Made by a program: the position numbers and the translations under genes. This document shows, piece by piece, positions 1 through 8,717 of a stretch of DNA of 64,000 bases. The DNA comes from Fibrobacter sp. (GTDB lineage: Bacteria > Fibrobacterota > Fibrobacteria > Fibrobacterales > Fibrobacteraceae), in the NCBI GenBank assembly GCA_017412605.1, contig JAFPWY010000011.1, positions 310,001 through 374,000 of the forward strand. Direction: 5' to 3'. The notes under the pieces are model-generated. The model was not told where the DNA came from, did not search any database, and was given only the letters and a program-made list of their open reading frames with translations. Each line of letters begins with the position of its first letter. The first letter of the stretch is position 1.

Positions 1-30
1 TGCGCAAGCAACCAAAAGCTGTTTTTTCAT
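1..30 (-). CDS. Start of a secreted or lipoprotein-type gene, cut by the window edge
   Basis: Only the first ten codons are visible. They read MKKQLLVACA, which looks like the opening of a signal peptide or lipoprotein signal: two lysines followed by a hydrophobic run. A purine-rich stretch (GGTGAGATGAGG) sits just upstream of the ATG and could be the ribosome binding site. The product continues outside the window, so its function cannot be stated. It is divergent from polA and has a palindromic regulator-type site about 40 bases upstream. Confidence 0.5.
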   Translation of the reverse strand, partial: MKKQLLVACA

Positions 31-68
31 CCGAACCTCATCTCACCGCGCATAAATTTACAATATAA

Positions 69-84
69 CGTGATAAAAATCACG
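69..84. promoter_or_regulatory. CRP/FNR-like palindrome CGTGA-N6-TCACG
   Basis: The sequence is a perfect 5-bp inverted repeat, CGTGA then six bases then TCACG. This has the same geometry as the TGTGA-N6-TCACA operator of CRP-family regulators. It lies between the minus-strand gene starting at position 30 and polA. It overlaps AT-rich sequence that could be the promoter of the minus-strand gene. No CRP-family gene is visible in the window, so the binding protein is inferred. Confidence 0.5.
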
Positions 85-270
85 AATGTAGTAGAAAAAA
101 AACAAATGAAGCGTGTTTTTTTTCGACTGCTGGTATGTCTTGCCTAAAAAAGCAAATGGGGAGAAATACTTTTGTAAACATTTTTTAGTCCTTTTCCTTT
201 TTTTTGAGGTTTGGATGTAATCGTTCCTGAGTTTGTTATTTGCGTTCCATCGTTTTTCTACATTCAGTTT

Positions 271-3108
271 ATGCCTGAAAAGACTCTACTTCTGCTCGAC
301 TCCTACGCACTCGCGTTCCGCATGTTCTACGCCTATTCGCAAAATCCCTTGACGAACAGCCAGGGCGAAGAGGTCTCGATGATGCACGGCTACTGGGGTG
401 CAGTTCTGCGCATCCTTGCGAAGCACAAGCCGACGCATTTTGCGATTGCGCGCGATGTTGCCCACACGAAGACGTTCAGGCACGAACTTTATCCCGACTA
501 CAAGGCGAATCGCGGACCCATGCCCGAGGAGATGGCGGCCCAGATGCCGCTCCTTGGCGAAAGCCTTGAAGCGAGTGGTATTCCTCTGCTTTCGGAACCG
601 GGTTACGAGGCCGACGACGTGATGGCGAGTACCGCTACGGCGGCCGTCGAGGCGGGCTTTGACCATGTGGTGATTCTCAGTAAGGACAAGGACATGTCGC
701 AAATCGTAAGCGACAAGATCCACCTTTTTCACCTGACGAAGGGTGCCGACGGCATTGACTTTGGACCGGAACAGGTGCTCGAAAAATACGGGCTCCCGCC
801 AGAGAAAATTCGCGATTACTTGGCACTCATGGGGGACGCAAGCGACAACGTTCCCGGCGTGCCGAAGGTGGGCCCCAAGACGGCCATCCAGTTGCTGAAC
901 GATTATGGCGACATGGACAACTTGTATGCGAACCTGGACAAGATTACCAAGAAGGGCCTGCATGACAACTTGGCGAACAACCGCGAGAAGGCGTTCCTCA
1001 GCCGTGAACTTGTGACGCTCCAGACCAAGCGAGCCTTCAACGGGAACCTGGATGCTCTTGAATACAACGGCTTGCATGTGGATACGCTTGCCGCGATGTT
1101 CAAGGACCACGAAATCAACAGCTTGCTGCGATTGCTCGAGAACATTCCGAGCAAGACCGGCTTTGTGCGCGAAGGCGCCGAGGGTGAGGCTTCCGGAGAA
1201 GGGGTGGAACGCGCCAGCTTCCCTGTCGATGAACTGCCGACCTATGTGTGCGTCGACAACGAAAAGACTTTTGAACAGATGAAGGCGGAATTTGCCGCAT
1301 CTTCCATTGTGGGGATTGATACCGAGACGGACGGTCTCGACCCGATGCAGTGCAACCTGGTGGGGCTGTGCCTCGCTGCCGCCGATGACAATGGCAAGGT
1401 GACGAAGGGTTACTACATCCCGCTCGGACATTCCGACGAAATCGGCTTCCCGCTCCCGGCCGGAAAGAACGGCAACTTCGACTTCAACAAGGCGAAGGAA
1501 TGGTTCTGTGGATACTTCGCCGACGTAACTCCGATTGAGTCTACCGGCAAACCCCGCGCTCTCGTGTTCCACAATGCGAAATTCGACTTGCACGTGCTTG
1601 CCCGCGCATTCAAGATTCCGCAGGCCGACATCGACAAGGCGAACATCGTCGATACGCTCATTGCCGCATGGATGCTTTCGCCGGGACAGTCGGGACTCGG
1701 GCTCGACAACCAGGTGATGCAACGCCTGCAGCACGAGATGATTCCCATCGAGAACCTCATTGGCCGCGGCAAGAACCAGATTACGTTTAACCGCGTTCCC
1801 GTCAAGGATGCGACCGAATACGGCGCCGAAGACGCAGTCTATACGCTTCGCCTGTGGGAACCGCTCAAGAAGGATCTTGAAAAATTTGACTACGTGAAGT
1901 ATTTCTTCGACCAGGAAATGCCTCTGTTGAAGGTGCTTTACCAGATGGAAACGGTCGGTGTCGCTATTGACGTGCCCGCCCTCAAGACGCTGGAGCAGGA
2001 ACTGCAGCATCGCATCGAAAAACTCGAAAAAGAAATCTGCGACATGGCGGGCTTCGAGTTCAATATCGGCTCTCCCAAGCAGCTCGGCGAAGTGCTTTTC
2101 GATACGCTCGGCCTCCCCGAAATCAAGAAGAGGAGCACTGATGCGGTCGTTCTCGAAGAGCTTAGCTACAAGGCCCCGCACCCGATTGTATTCTCCGTCA
2201 TCGAGTATCGCGAACTCAAGAAGATGCAGAGCACCTACATCTCGGTGTTGCCTACGCTTCTGAATCCGGAAACAAAACGTATTCACACGAGCTTTATCCA
2301 GTGGGGAACTGCGACGGGTCGCCTTTCCAGCCGCGATCCGAACTTGCAGAACATCCCCGTGCGTAGCGACCTCGGCAAGAAAATCCGCGCTGCGTTTATC
2401 CCGCAAGGCAAGGACAACGTGATTCTCGCCGTGGACTACTCGCAGATTGAGCTTCGCATGCTTGCGCACCTGAGCGGAGATGCCGCACTTATCGAAAGCT
2501 ATAAGGAAGGTATCGACATTCATGCCCGCACTGCCGCCGCCATTTATGGCGTGGACATCAATGATGTTACGAGCGACATGCGCCGCGACGCGAAGGTGGT
2601 GAACTTTGGTGTGCTCTACGGCATGACGGCATTCCGCCTTTCTCGCGACCTGAAAATCCCGATGGGGCAGGCGAGGGACTTTATCGAAGGCTACTTTGGA
2701 ATGTACCAGGGTGTGCAGCAGTACATCGAAGATATCAAGGCTTCTGCACACCGCGACGGCTACGTGGAAACGCTTTCTGGCCGCCGCCGCTACATTGCGG
2801 GGATCGACAGCTCTGACCGCATGGAATCGCAGATGGCCGAACGCATGGCGGTAAATACGCCTGTACAGGGCTCCGCCGCCGACCTCATCAAGATTGCGAT
2901 GATCCGCATCCAGAAGCGCATCAACGACGAAAATCTCCCGCTCCGCATGATGCTGCAGGTGCACGATGAACTCGTGTTCGAATGCCCGAAGGACCAGGTG
3001 GAACCCATGTCGCAGATGGTCAAGGCCGAAATGGAAGGGGCCATGCAGCTCAAGGTTCCGCTTGTCGCAAGTGTCGGTTTCGGCGAAAACTGGCTTGAAG
3101 CGCATTAA
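271..3108 (+). CDS. polA: DNA polymerase I with proofreading domain
   Basis: Family A DNA polymerase acting in Okazaki fragment processing and repair synthesis. The N-terminal third is a 5'-3' exonuclease (EADD motif, then GVPKVGPKTA). The middle is a 3'-5' proofreading domain with its residues present: DTETDGLD (Exo I), HNAKFD (Exo II) and YGAEDA (Exo III). The C-terminal polymerase shows motif A (VDYSQIELRMLAHLSGD), motif B (RRDAKVVNFGVLYGM, with Phe at the sugar-selecting site) and motif C (QVHDELVFE). I chose the ATG at 271 because MPEKTLLLLDSYALAFRMFY aligns with the start of the family. The open frame continues upstream to a TTG at 211, but those residues do not look like PolA. This gives 945 residues against 928 in E. 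coli. No clear Shine-Dalgarno precedes 271. Confidence 0.95.
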   Translation: MPEKTLLLLDSYALAFRMFYAYSQNPLTNSQGEEVSMMHGYWGAVLRILAKHKPTHFAIARDVAHTKTFRHELYPDYKANRGPMPEEMAAQMPLLGESLEASGIPLLSEPGYEADDVMASTATAAVEAGFDHVVILSKDKDMSQIVSDKIHLFHLTKGADGIDFGPEQVLEKYGLPPEKIRDYLALMGDASDNVPGVPKVGPKTAIQLLNDYGDMDNLYANLDKITKKGLHDNLANNREKAFLSRELVTLQTKRAFNGNLDALEYNGLHVDTLAAMFKDHEINSLLRLLENIPSKTGFVREGAEGEASGEGVERASFPVDELPTYVCVDNEKTFEQMKAEFAASSIVGIDTETDGLDPMQCNLVGLCLAAADDNGKVTKGYYIPLGHSDEIGFPLPAGKNGNFDFNKAKEWFCGYFADVTPIESTGKPRALVFHNAKFDLHVLARAFKIPQADIDKANIVDTLIAAWMLSPGQSGLGLDNQVMQRLQHEMIPIENLIGRGKNQITFNRVPVKDATEYGAEDAVYTLRLWEPLKKDLEKFDYVKYFFDQEMPLLKVLYQMETVGVAIDVPALKTLEQELQHRIEKLEKEICDMAGFEFNIGSPKQLGEVLFDTLGLPEIKKRSTDAVVLEELSYKAPHPIVFSVIEYRELKKMQSTYISVLPTLLNPETKRIHTSFIQWGTATGRLSSRDPNLQNIPVRSDLGKKIRAAFIPQGKDNVILAVDYSQIELRMLAHLSGDAALIESYKEGIDIHARTAAAIYGVDINDVTSDMRRDAKVVNFGVLYGMTAFRLSRDLKIPMGQARDFIEGYFGMYQGVQQYIEDIKASAHRDGYVETLSGRRRYIAGIDSSDRMESQMAERMAVNTPVQGSAADLIKIAMIRIQKRINDENLPLRMMLQVHDELVFECPKDQVEPMSQMVKAEMEGAMQLKVPLVASVGFGENWLEAH

Positions 3109-3140
3109 ACATTCTATCCTTGCTTTGCAGGAAAGTTTCC

Positions 3141-3160
3141 AGTGTGATTTATTTCACACT
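3141..3160. promoter_or_regulatory. Perfect CRP-type operator upstream of the GH5 cellulase
   Basis: AGTGTGA-N6-TCACACT is a perfect 7-bp inverted repeat. Its core, TGTGA-N6-TCACA (3143-3158), is the canonical half-site pair of CRP-family regulators. It sits about 135 bp upstream of the cellulase start and 33 bp downstream of polA, with AT-rich sequence (TATGTAATAAAT) just beyond it. Control of the cellulase is the simplest reading. The hairpin has no T-run, so it is a poor terminator for polA. Confidence 0.6.
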
Positions 3161-3239
3161 TCGGCCTAGAAATTATTCCGTATGTAATAAATATGGAGTT
3201 GCTGGGCCATTCTCAGATTAGATTTAGGAATGGTGGTGA

Positions 3240-3291
3240 GATCCTTTGGGTGTATCCCTATGGATGTTTTGGTATATAAATAAAAAGGATC
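3240..3291 (+). promoter_or_regulatory. Possible RBS-sequestering leader hairpin of the cellulase mRNA
   Basis: GATCCTTT at 3240-3247 is perfectly complementary to AAAGGATC at 3284-3291. The latter contains the Shine-Dalgarno sequence of the cellulase gene (ATG at 3296). A small inner hairpin, ATCC-CTAT-GGAT, lies in the loop. The pairing could mask the ribosome binding site. This is inference from complementarity only. Confidence 0.35.
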
Positions 3292-3295
3292 AACT

Positions 3296-5419
3296 ATGAA
3301 AAACAATCACGTCTCCCATTGTACGGTGTTTTTTGCGTCCCTTGCCCTTGCTGTGTTTACACACGCGCAAAATCTCCCGAAAGCCGTTGATATTTACCCC
3401 AAGATGGGGCTCGGTTACAACATCGGTAATACGATGGAAGTTCCGGGCAACCAAGGTGGTCCCACAGGATGGGGTAACCCGTTTCCGGATGCAGCCTATG
3501 TAAAGGCAATCAAGGACGCAGGTTTCAATACCGTCCGCATTCCGTGCGCATGGGATACCCATGCCTCCAATGGTACTATTAACGCAGGCTGGCTTGACTC
3601 CGTCAAGACGGTTGTCGATCTCGTGATTGGAAACGGCATGTACGCCATTTTGAACAGCCACTGGGATGGTGGCTGGCTCGAAGACCACGTGTTTGACGGC
3701 CAGGGCTTTGACAAGAATGGTGAAACGACTGTTGTCGCGACAGAGCTTGCGGCAAAGCAGGAAAATTACTGGAAGCAGATTGCGACCAAGTTTGCCGAAT
3801 ATGACGAACATCTGATTTTTGCATCTGCTAACGAACCCGGTGTGAACGACCCGTGGAACGGCGGCGCCGACAACGGCCAGTGGGCCTTCGACGAAGCCCG
3901 CATGCAGGTGCTCAAGAGCTATCACGAGGCATGCCTCAAGGCGGTGCGCTCTACCGGTGGTAACAACGCCACCCGTATCGTGGTCGTTCAGTCTCCGCGT
4001 ACTGAAATCGACAAGACTCCGCTCCTTTCTTCGTTGTACCCGGAAGACCCGGCGGGCGACGGCTACACCATGGCCGAGGTCCATTTTTACCCCTATCAGT
4101 TCACGCTCATGACCGGCGGTGACGAAGACTGGGGCAAAATGTTCTACTACTGGGAAGACAAGACTCCGGGCGACGACGCTGCGCATACTTGCTCCGGCAC
4201 GGCGCTCGGTTCCAAGAAGTCCATTGATGAACTGTTCGGCGGACTCAAGACCCGTTTCTACGACAAGGGCATTCCGGTCGTGATTGGCGAGATGGGTGCG
4301 GTCAAGCGTCTTAATGCCCTCTCCGGCGACAATTTGAAGGCGCATCTCGAAGCGCGTTCTGCCTGGTACGGCTACACGGTTGCTGCGGCAAAGAAGAACG
4401 GCCTCGTCCCCTGTGTATGGGATACCGGTGACGAAGGTGATGGCAACTTCACGATTATCCGTCGCCAGGTCAACAAGTTTGGCGGTAACGTGGGCGACAT
4501 CGTCGATGTGGAAACCCTGAACGCCATGCGCGAGGCCTATGGCCAGGCGAGTGTTCCGGGCAACACGATCGATTCCACTGTCAAGGAAAGTGTATCTACC
4601 GAAGATAAGGCGCTCCACATCGTTTACAAAACGGTGCAGTCCGATACGGCCGAGGCGGGTACCATGCGCATCAATTTGAGCGATGCGGACTGGAGCCAGT
4701 ATGTTGCCATTTCGTTTGACATGCGTGTCGACGGGGCATCTGCCGGCCCGTGTACCGATGCAACCCGCGAAGGCTGCGGTACGGACGGTTGGGCCAGCGT
4801 GTCTGTGTTCAATATGTCTGGCGAATGGGCATGGAAAGAAGTGAGCCTCGGAAACGTCTCGACCCTTACTACCCTTGCGAACCATAAGATTGAATTCGGT
4901 GATGGGGAAGGTCAGCTTGCGATTGTCGACATTACCAAGATGAATGCCATCGGAATCAATGTGTACGGGACGCAGTTCACCGGCGACATGTACCTCGACA
5001 ACATGCTCCTGTGGAAGGCCGACGGCACTGCCGATACGTTGCAGAGCTTCAACAAGACCAAACCTTCGCTGGACGGTATTGCCTCCTCGAGCGAACTCAT
5101 TCAGGCGAACGCTACGGGCGACTGGGGCGCTAGTTCTGTGGGTGATCAGACCGGAATCTGCATGCCGCGCGTTGCCAAGGCAATGGGACTCCGTCTGGAT
5201 GTTGGCCAGGGCTTCGTTGCAGCGAACTTTACGGCTGCCCGTTCGGGTGTCGGCACAGTGATGCTCATGAATTCTATTGGTCAAGTGACTGCTCACCAGG
5301 AATTCTCTGCAATCAAGGGAATGAACCGTATTGAATTGCGCAGCAACTACCGCGGCCCCGCAATGCTTGTCGTGAAGCAGGGCGGCCAGCAGTTTGTGCA
5401 GAAGGTGATACTGAAGTAA
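3296..5419 (+). CDS. Secreted GH5 cellulase (endoglucanase) with accessory and sorting-type C-terminal domains
   Basis: Glycoside hydrolase family 5 enzyme that should cut beta-1,4-glucans. Residues 1-25 form a signal peptide (cleavage near THAQ). The catalytic barrel covers about 30-410 with family hallmarks: GLGYNIGNT, the acid/base in ASANEPG (Glu180), a histidine in EVHFYP, and the nucleophile in IGEMGA (Glu332). About 430-600 is a beta-rich region resembling a carbohydrate-binding module. The last 75 residues (VMLMNSIGQ to QKVILK) resemble the C-terminal sorting domains of secreted Fibrobacter enzymes. AAAAAGGA just before the ATG is a good ribosome binding site. The gene stands alone between polA and a terminator, with a CRP-type operator upstream. 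I do not assign a Fibrobacter cel gene name. Confidence 0.9.
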   Translation: MKNNHVSHCTVFFASLALAVFTHAQNLPKAVDIYPKMGLGYNIGNTMEVPGNQGGPTGWGNPFPDAAYVKAIKDAGFNTVRIPCAWDTHASNGTINAGWLDSVKTVVDLVIGNGMYAILNSHWDGGWLEDHVFDGQGFDKNGETTVVATELAAKQENYWKQIATKFAEYDEHLIFASANEPGVNDPWNGGADNGQWAFDEARMQVLKSYHEACLKAVRSTGGNNATRIVVVQSPRTEIDKTPLLSSLYPEDPAGDGYTMAEVHFYPYQFTLMTGGDEDWGKMFYYWEDKTPGDDAAHTCSGTALGSKKSIDELFGGLKTRFYDKGIPVVIGEMGAVKRLNALSGDNLKAHLEARSAWYGYTVAAAKKNGLVPCVWDTGDEGDGNFTIIRRQVNKFGGNVGDIVDVETLNAMREAYGQASVPGNTIDSTVKESVSTEDKALHIVYKTVQSDTAEAGTMRINLSDADWSQYVAISFDMRVDGASAGPCTDATREGCGTDGWASVSVFNMSGEWAWKEVSLGNVSTLTTLANHKIEFGDGEGQLAIVDITKMNAIGINVYGTQFTGDMYLDNMLLWKADGTADTLQSFNKTKPSLDGIASSSELIQANATGDWGASSVGDQTGICMPRVAKAMGLRLDVGQGFVAANFTAARSGVGTVMLMNSIGQVTAHQEFSAIKGMNRIELRSNYRGPAMLVVKQGGQQFVQKVILK

Positions 5420-5441
5420 CTTTCCTCAAATTTGGGTGTGG

Positions 5442-5477
5442 AAAGTCCTCCGCGGTTTATACCGTGGAGGACTTTTT
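5442..5477 (+). terminator. Rho-independent terminator after the GH5 cellulase
   Basis: AAAGTCCTCCGCGGT and ACCGTGGAGGACTTT pair into a long stem with a TTAT loop and one mismatch, followed by a run of Ts. It lies 22 bp after the cellulase stop codon. Confidence 0.9.
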
Positions 5478-5498
5478 CACAGACTAAATTTTCATAGA

Positions 5499-7841
5499 CT
5501 AAAAATAGTATGTGTAAATCGCGCTAATATTTAGAGGGACTTCCTTGTCTTCATGAGACTGCAGTACAAACCTTACCGCAGATAAATGCTGTGCTGCGAT
5601 TTCGCCAACGCTGCCCTCCAAATTTTCCGAAGGAGTCTGCCCAGCCGGGAGCTCAAAATCGCTCCAGCGGACACACTTTTTCCTTTCCGTGTCAGGCAAA
5701 ATAACATACGGCTTGGCTCCGAATACGGCATTTAGCGAATCGCTAACATCAAGTTCCACTGTTAGAGGAATTGTACTAAAATATTCAAAACACATGCCGC
5801 CCCAATTTAAAACATCGACAGGAACATTCGCCACGTTGAAGCCCAAAACAAAATAGGGATCGTCCGTCATCACTTCGTGCGGCACTTCATCGTTCGTTGT
5901 CGTGTCACACTCCGATTCATCGTCCTCCGTTTCGCATTCCAACTCATCGTGTGTTATTGCTTTGCGCTGCAAGATTATCGAGCGGCAAATACCACTACAG
6001 TCTTCTAACAAAACTTCCAAAGTGTCGTGTGGTCTACCATAGAATCGTAATAAATCGTATTTCGACATGAATGAATGGCCGCCTTTTGCAGAATCCGTTT
6101 CCATAAACCATTCTCCATCTTCAACTGCGTCCTCAGGCCAACTGTCACCCGCATACCTAGCAGTAGTGATATGAGAAAATGGTTCTTCATCTATCATGAG
6201 GTCCCACCCGCACATTTTTCCTTTCGCTTTGCTCATGCAAATAGGCAAATCTGAATTGCTATTGAACTCTCTGAAAACGGTTCCTATCGCACCAATCCCA
6301 AAATTGTAATCGCCCTCGTCGGCCTGGATTTTAAACTTTACGCCGACCAAATTCTGTGAGGCTTCACTTCCAACATGCAATTTCCATTGATCATCGTCCG
6401 GCGAGGTAAACTCATCAACGAACTTACTGTCCTTCATGAAATAAGGTACATTTTCCACTCCATCCGGCAAATGGAATTGACTCCAAGAAAGGCAAGTTTG
6501 TTCTATCGACAAAGACCTGGGAAGTTTTGCTGCCGGCAAGTCGTAATCCACGATTTTATTAAGCGAATCTAGCACGATAAGTTCTACCGAAAGATCCGTA
6601 TCGGAATAATATTCTACACAAATTCCTTCCCAATTCCAAACATCAACTGGTGTCGGTTGACCCACAGAATCCTTGGCGAGATTAAAGCTGACGGCTACCG
6701 CAGGATTTTTTTGTGATGTTCCTTTTTTCAAAGAAGCCCTACCACAAAGCCCTTTGCAAAATTCTGCAACGTCAACCAAGGAACTGTCTTCGCCAAGCGA
6801 AACCGGCCAAGCGATAGACGATTCTCCACCACGGGCTGCATCTGTTTCTATGAACCATCGGCCGTCCTGTTCCATGGGCCTGTACGAGCTTTCTGACACT
6901 TCATCCTCTTTATAGAACGTATAAAGCAATGACTGGACATGGTCCTTATCTTTTAGCGGGGTCCATAGGCTTCCGTCGTCACCACTCAGCAAAAGCCAAT
7001 TGGTGTAAATACTGGATGAGGAACTTGTTTCCGCCTGAGAACTGGATGAGAGATTCCTGTGAGCCGTTTTTAGCGGATCCTTCACCTTGGTCCCGACATG
7101 CCGGACATTGAATTTATATTCGCCGGAATCGGCCTGGATTCTAAATTTCAACCCGAGAAGTTGACTTGCTGCTTTTTCGCCAACAACCTCTTGCCAAGAT
7201 TTAGGAAGCTCATTTGACTTGGTCGAAAGCGCGAACTCATCCCAACTAACACATTTCGTTATTTCGGATCCATCCTTTGATTTTGTCAAAGATGCAGATG
7301 GCAACTCGTCGCCAAGTTCATGTTCAAGCGAGTCCCCCAAATCAAGCACGATCAATGGATTCGCTTCTGACGTATATGTCATGCAAATGCCGCCCCAGCT
7401 CGATACATCGACAGGAACTGGTTCTCCCTTTTTGTCTCTCGCGATGACAAAGCCTACCCCTGCATACGGATTGTTGCTCATCGAGCCTTTTTTCAAGACG
7501 GCCGTACCGCACAATCCCTGACACGAATCAATAACAGGAGACAAGGAATCTGTTCCATCTGCCAACTGAGCGGGCCACGATATATACGAGGTGCCTCCTT
7601 TTTTCGCATTGCTATTGGCTTCCCAGTACCAATGACCATCGGCTACGGCGCCTTTAGGTAAAGCTGCCACACTGGCTGTAAAATCGACTCGATAATCACC
7701 TCTCGACGGATCCCACAGGACGCTGCCGTCAGCTTGGACCGTATTCGGTTCAGTTGATGTCCCCGTAACGTTTTGGTCGTCCAGACAACCTGTAGCTGCG
7801 AGCGCAATGGCCCCGCATGTTATATAGAATTTCGTTCTCAT
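5499..7841 (-). CDS. Large lipoprotein with three repeated beta-domains
   Basis: A 780-residue protein with a lipoprotein signal (lipobox ATGC, Cys19), so probably anchored in the outer membrane. Three tandem copies of a domain of about 200 residues follow. Each has the order: W(Y/F)(W/M)E(A/T), GG.S, a cysteine pair near C.G(L/I)C, a (V/P)VDV..W.G(I/M)C segment, a (K/Q)C(V/L)(S/R)W segment, and a final (L/V)(K/R)F.(I/L)Q. The cysteines suggest disulfides. The pattern resembles galactose-binding-type carbohydrate modules, but I do not recognise a named family. It starts one base after the stop of the upstream TIGR02147-type gene, whose last codons supply GGAGG, so the two are cotranscribed. 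An outer-surface binding role is inference. Confidence 0.75.
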   Translation of the reverse strand: MRTKFYITCGAIALAATGCLDDQNVTGTSTEPNTVQADGSVLWDPSRGDYRVDFTASVAALPKGAVADGHWYWEANSNAKKGGTSYISWPAQLADGTDSLSPVIDSCQGLCGTAVLKKGSMSNNPYAGVGFVIARDKKGEPVPVDVSSWGGICMTYTSEANPLIVLDLGDSLEHELGDELPSASLTKSKDGSEITKCVSWDEFALSTKSNELPKSWQEVVGEKAASQLLGLKFRIQADSGEYKFNVRHVGTKVKDPLKTAHRNLSSSSQAETSSSSSIYTNWLLLSGDDGSLWTPLKDKDHVQSLLYTFYKEDEVSESSYRPMEQDGRWFIETDAARGGESSIAWPVSLGEDSSLVDVAEFCKGLCGRASLKKGTSQKNPAVAVSFNLAKDSVGQPTPVDVWNWEGICVEYYSDTDLSVELIVLDSLNKIVDYDLPAAKLPRSLSIEQTCLSWSQFHLPDGVENVPYFMKDSKFVDEFTSPDDDQWKLHVGSEASQNLVGVKFKIQADEGDYNFGIGAIGTVFREFNSNSDLPICMSKAKGKMCGWDLMIDEEPFSHITTARYAGDSWPEDAVEDGEWFMETDSAKGGHSFMSKYDLLRFYGRPHDTLEVLLEDCSGICRSIILQRKAITHDELECETEDDESECDTTTNDEVPHEVMTDDPYFVLGFNVANVPVDVLNWGGMCFEYFSTIPLTVELDVSDSLNAVFGAKPYVILPDTERKKCVRWSDFELPAGQTPSENLEGSVGEIAAQHLSAVRFVLQSHEDKEVPLNISAIYTYYF

Positions 7842-7842
7842 C

Positions 7843-8577
7843 CTAATCCTCCTTGTTGTCCGCTATTTCTTTCGAAAGCGGGAACAGTTGTAAATTCAAT
7901 CTGTAAACTTGTTTGATATCGCTGCATGCCTCTGCGAGTGCAGTAATCCTTTTCCGACACGCATCAAGTTCCGCGACGATCTTTTCGTACGTTTCGCGGT
8001 TGACGCCCATCGTGATGCCGGTAATGTTTCGTTCGCTTGCTGTGAAACGGTCCAGCGAATCAATGGCCAAATTGCCCATTTCGCGGTGCATGGAACGTAT
8101 CGCGAGCGGGAGCCCTTCCTGGGAGCCTTCGACGGATTTTTCGGTCTGCTCGTAAACGTTTTCCGCCGTCTGCCGGAGCAATCCGTTCCGTTCAAGGAAC
8201 TGGAGCGATTTGCGGATATCGATCGCCGAGACTTCTTGCGTACACATCTTGGCGATTTCTCCCGGCATGGCGCCGGGCATCATGGGGGCAAGTTCGCGTA
8301 CGACCGGGTTTTTCCAGCTGTTGTAATATTCAAAGGCGTCCTTGTCGAGAATGCGAACCTTGTGCGAAAGGGCTATGGACTGCATTACGTCCAAGAACTT
8401 TTTCTTTTGAGAATCCTTCTTGGCGTTGCCGAACTGGACCATCGCTTCGAAATATGTCACTTCGTAATCAACAAGGCCGATTGCCCTGGCCACGCGTTCC
8501 ATGGTCGTCTTGCTCAGATTCGTCTTACCTTCGCAAACCGTCTTGAGGTAGGAGGGCGAAACGAACCCGGCAATTTT
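7843..8577 (-). pseudogene. 5'-truncated TIGR02147-family regulator-like gene
   Basis: The readable frame opens just after a TAA and continues with KIAGFVSPSYLKTV, EGKTNLSK, then MERVARAIGL. This matches the conserved interior of TIGR02147 proteins, a large Fibrobacter paralog family with a helix-turn-helix-like N-terminus. Family members normally carry about 45 more residues before this point. Here that part is replaced by AT-rich sequence with stop codons and no suitable ATG. The first ATG in frame is at 8502, which would remove most of the N-terminal domain. The remaining 240 or so codons are intact, and the gene ends one base before the lipoprotein start. It may be a decaying gene, or a shortened protein begun from a non-ATG codon. 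Confidence 0.65.
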
Positions 8578-8658
8578 TTATTTTTATTCAATTTTCACTA
8601 TTTTTACTTTTACTAAAAACGAAAAATTTCTGTTTATAGTACACCCTGTACTGTATGT

Positions 8659-8690
8659 AAAAAAGGATGTGCTTGTGGCACATCCCTTTT
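8659..8690 (-). terminator. Terminator of the malic enzyme gene
   Basis: GGATGTGC and GCACATCC form an 8-bp stem with a five-base loop. On the minus strand it is followed by six Ts. It lies 27 bp after the malic enzyme stop codon. Confidence 0.9.
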
Positions 8691-8717
8691 CAAATAAGTT
8701 GCTAATCTTGTTGGCTA

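Noticed and set aside
211-270. Upstream TTG start for polA
   Set aside because: The extra 20 residues do not match PolA proteins and GAGG is too close to the TTG to act as its ribosome site.
286-3105. Long minus-strand frame of 939 codons opposite polA
   Set aside because: It is a shadow of the polA codon pattern. It has no family motifs, no ribosome site, and is rich in Arg/His/Val as expected of antisense frames in this genome.
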